Assembly (NCBI GenBank): GCA_002440665.1
Contig: DJUX01000024.1
Span: forward strand, 1 to 32,808
Direction: 5' to 3'
Origin: Dechloromonas sp. UBA6271
GTDB taxonomy: Bacteria; Pseudomonadota; Gammaproteobacteria; Burkholderiales; Rhodocyclaceae
Length of the DNA: 32,808 bases
Shown: in pieces, positions 30,782 to 32,808 of the stretch
How positions within the stretch are numbered: the stretch's first letter is position 1
Layout: each line of letters opens with the position of its first letter
Notes under the pieces: model-generated
Databases searched by the model: none
What the model was told of the DNA's origin: nothing
Seen by the model: only the letters and a program-made list of their open reading frames with translations
Position numbers and translations under genes: made by a program

Positions 30782-32808
30782 ATGGCCGAAGTCATCGCCC
30801 GCGTTGGTAAAATCACTGGTGAAGCGTTCGCGCGCGATGCCGACGGCAATCTGCGGCGCCTGAAGAGCGGCGACCCGATCCGCGAAGGCGAAGTGGTTCA
30901 GGCCGGGCCGGAGGGCCAGGTCCAGTTGAAACTTGTCGATGGCCGTGATCTGGTCGTCCGCGCGAACGAAGCCGCCAAGCTCGATGCGGAAGTCGCGGCA
31001 ACCGACCGACCGGACTCAGGTGACAGTGCGCTGCAGAACAACCCGAGCGGGTTTGCCAAGATAAGCAAGGCGCTCGTCGGTTCCGATGGCACTTTCAGTT
31101 TTGAGGATGATGGCGGACGGCTGAATGGAGGGGGCGCGCAGAAAGAAGGGCATTCGTTCATTGAGTTGGCCCGCATCATCGAACTGGTCGACCCACTTGC
31201 ATTTCAGTTCGGTACGGGCCGCGGCCACCCGCTGGATGAAATTCGCGGGGGCTGGATTGGCAGTCAGACGGCGACGGTATTCACCTTTGCTCCTCCCGAG
31301 ACCGAAAACATCTCGCTGTCCGGTAGCGAGGATAGCCCGCTCCGGATAGATCTCAAGGGAAGCGATCCGGACGGAATCGTCGCTGGTTATGTGATCAGGA
31401 GCCTGCCGGCAAACGGGTTGCTCTATGCCGATGCCGCCTTTACTCAGTTGGTCTCGGTTGGGCAAACAGTGGTCGGCCGGGTGTTCTTCAAGCCAGACGA
31501 CAACTGGAACGGTACGACATCCTTCCAGTACGCATCCATCGACAATACCGGATCCGTCGACGAAACGCCGGCCGTGGCAACGATCGACATCACGCCGGTG
31601 AACGATGTCGTCAGCCTCGCCATACCGGACGTGAATGGTGGTGCTACAGGCCAGTCGAGTGTTGCCGAAGATGCGACGACGACGGGCAACTTCACGATTG
31701 GCGCGCCGGACGGGCTGGATCCGGCGGCGGCGCTGACCGTTGCCGGCACGGTGGTGAGCAAAGCGGCACTCGAGGGCAGCGGCACGGCGCCGATGACCAT
31801 CGCGACCGCCCAAGGCACCCTGACGATTACCGGCCATAACCCGGTGACCGGTGTTGTCAGCTACAGCTACGAACCGAGCGGAACCGCCAAGGATCATTCG
31901 AGCGGCGAAGTCGTCGACGCGATCGGTATCGTCGTCAGGGACAACAACGGCGATACGCAGAGCGGCACGTTGACCATCAACATCCTCGACACGGCGCCGG
32001 TCGCGCATCCGGACACGTTGGCCATCACGGAAGATGCGGCGTCCGACACGGTGGGCGGCAACGTCATCAGTACCGGGGCCGGGAAAGACACGTTGGGGGC
32101 CGACGCCACCTCGGTCACCGGTGTCACGGCCGGCACCGGCATACCCGGCAACAACGTGGCGGCCGGCAGCACCAGTGCTGCGGGCGCGACGGTCGTTACG
32201 GGACAATACGGCAGTCTCCTGCTGGGTGCTGACGGCAGCTACAGCTACCGGCTGGACAACACCAATGCTGCGGTCAACGCCTTAAAAGACACGGAAACGC
32301 TGAGCGAGACCTTCACCTACACGATCACCGACGCCGACGGCGACCCGAGCACGACGACACTGACGATCACCATCAACGGCACCACCGACGGCGGGCCGAG
32401 CATCGTTCCGGTCGATGGCAACGCCAGCGCCACCGGCCAGGCCAGCGTCCTTGAAGGTGGGCTGACCAGCCTTGGCGACCCCAGCGAAAGCACCATGGGC
32501 ACGATCAACGTCGGCAGCCCGGACGGTCTGACCAGCGTCAAGATCGGCGGCATCACCCTGAGCGTCGCCCAACTGCAAGCCCTGAGCGCCGGCAGCCCGC
32601 AAGTCATCGACACCGGCGAAGGCACACTGACCCTGACCGGCTTCAGCGGCACCGGCAGTGCACCGCTCAGCGGCGTCATCAGTTGCACCTACACCCTCAA
32701 GGCCGCGCTGAACCAGCCCGGCGCCACCGAAAGCAGCGACCTGATCGCCCTTGAAGTCACCGACCGCGGCGGCATCACCACGAGCGGCACGCTCACCGTC
32801 CAGATCGT
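30782..32808 (+). CDS. LapA-like giant repeat adhesin, N-terminal part
   Basis: The frame is open from the ATG at 30782 (GGAGAAG upstream) to the right edge, giving 675 residues with no stop; the remainder is outside. Residues 1-140 are a LapA-type retention module: MAEVIARVGKITGEAFARDA, an SGDPIREGEVVQAGPEGQVQ strand, and FIELARIIELVDPLAFQFGT. A di-alanine lies at 72-73 (EVAATD), the kind of site a LapG protease cuts. Then come a cadherin-like segment (about 176-275), a first Ig-like repeat (about 285-405), a VCBS-like repeat (about 405-535) and another copy of the first type (about 545-675). The C-terminal secretion signal is not visible. It is the obvious cargo of the upstream LapBC exporter; the function is adhesion in biofilms. 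Confidence 0.92.
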   Translation, partial: MAEVIARVGKITGEAFARDADGNLRRLKSGDPIREGEVVQAGPEGQVQLKLVDGRDLVVRANEAAKLDAEVAATDRPDSGDSALQNNPSGFAKISKALVGSDGTFSFEDDGGRLNGGGAQKEGHSFIELARIIELVDPLAFQFGTGRGHPLDEIRGGWIGSQTATVFTFAPPETENISLSGSEDSPLRIDLKGSDPDGIVAGYVIRSLPANGLLYADAAFTQLVSVGQTVVGRVFFKPDDNWNGTTSFQYASIDNTGSVDETPAVATIDITPVNDVVSLAIPDVNGGATGQSSVAEDATTTGNFTIGAPDGLDPAAALTVAGTVVSKAALEGSGTAPMTIATAQGTLTITGHNPVTGVVSYSYEPSGTAKDHSSGEVVDAIGIVVRDNNGDTQSGTLTINILDTAPVAHPDTLAITEDAASDTVGGNVISTGAGKDTLGADATSVTGVTAGTGIPGNNVAAGSTSAAGATVVTGQYGSLLLGADGSYSYRLDNTNAAVNALKDTETLSETFTYTITDADGDPSTTTLTITINGTTDGGPSIVPVDGNASATGQASVLEGGLTSLGDPSESTMGTINVGSPDGLTSVKIGGITLSVAQLQALSAGSPQVIDTGEGTLTLTGFSGTGSAPLSGVISCTYTLKAALNQPGATESSDLIALEVTDRGGITTSGTLTVQI

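Noticed and set aside
1..32808. CRISPR array or insertion sequence
   Set aside because: No regularly spaced direct repeats and no transposase or terminal inverted repeats were seen.

Overview
The window looks like a chromosomal segment of a facultatively anaerobic or microaerophilic betaproteobacterium, most likely a Rhodocyclales member of the Dechloromonas/Azonexus kind. The inference rests on gene content and order: a complete cbb3-oxidase locus with FNR-type sites, a pfp-hppA pyrophosphate pair, an exbB-exbD-lpxK-trm112-kdsB envelope operon, and a LapA-type adhesin export locus. No ribosomal RNA or CRISPR array is present.

Layout. (1) About 1-4613 is the right end of an integrated element. 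All its genes lie on the minus strand: a probably truncated ParE toxin, a ParD antitoxin, an orphan MazE/AbrB antitoxin, two unrecognised proteins, a filamentous-phage gene II/X-type replication initiator, and a small putative DNA-binding protein. It ends at a 47-nt 3' fragment of a tRNA-Thr(CGT) gene that reads as an attachment site. (2) 4614-6219 is host sequence with a DUF805 membrane protein, an orphan NarL-type response regulator, and the wreck of a short-chain dehydrogenase gene. (3) 6220-14554 is the cbb3 oxidase region: ccoI, ccoS, ccoNOQP, ccoG, ccoH and a small DUF3149 protein. Three FNR-like boxes sit at class II spacing, one in front of ccoN, one in front of ccoG, and one in front of what looks like a short terminated non-coding RNA between ccoS and ccoN. 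(4) 14663-19006 holds a TonB-like protein, a NUDIX hydrolase, a STAS protein, an unusual tRNA-Thr(TGT), a lipoprotein, sodB and xseA. (5) 19287-26340 holds exbB-exbD-lpxK-trm112-kdsB, then adk, then pfp-hppA. (6) 26446-32808 is a type I secretion locus: LapB-like ABC exporter, LapC-like membrane fusion protein, a LuxR-type regulator with a degenerate receiver, and the N-terminal 675 residues of a giant repeat adhesin that runs off the right edge.

How the parts work together. CcoI supplies copper and CcoS, CcoG and CcoH assist assembly of the CcoNOQP high-affinity oxidase, under apparent FNR control for low oxygen. ExbB/ExbD and the nearby TonB-like protein could energise outer-membrane transport, while LpxK and KdsB make lipid A and activated KDO. 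PPi-dependent phosphofructokinase and the K+-independent H+-PPase share the pyrophosphate pool, with adenylate kinase alongside. The last locus builds and exports a surface adhesin for biofilm attachment.

The points most worth following are the candidate FNR-driven small RNA at 8900-8967, the tRNA-Thr-integrated element with its gene II-type initiator, and the adhesin locus with its embedded regulator.
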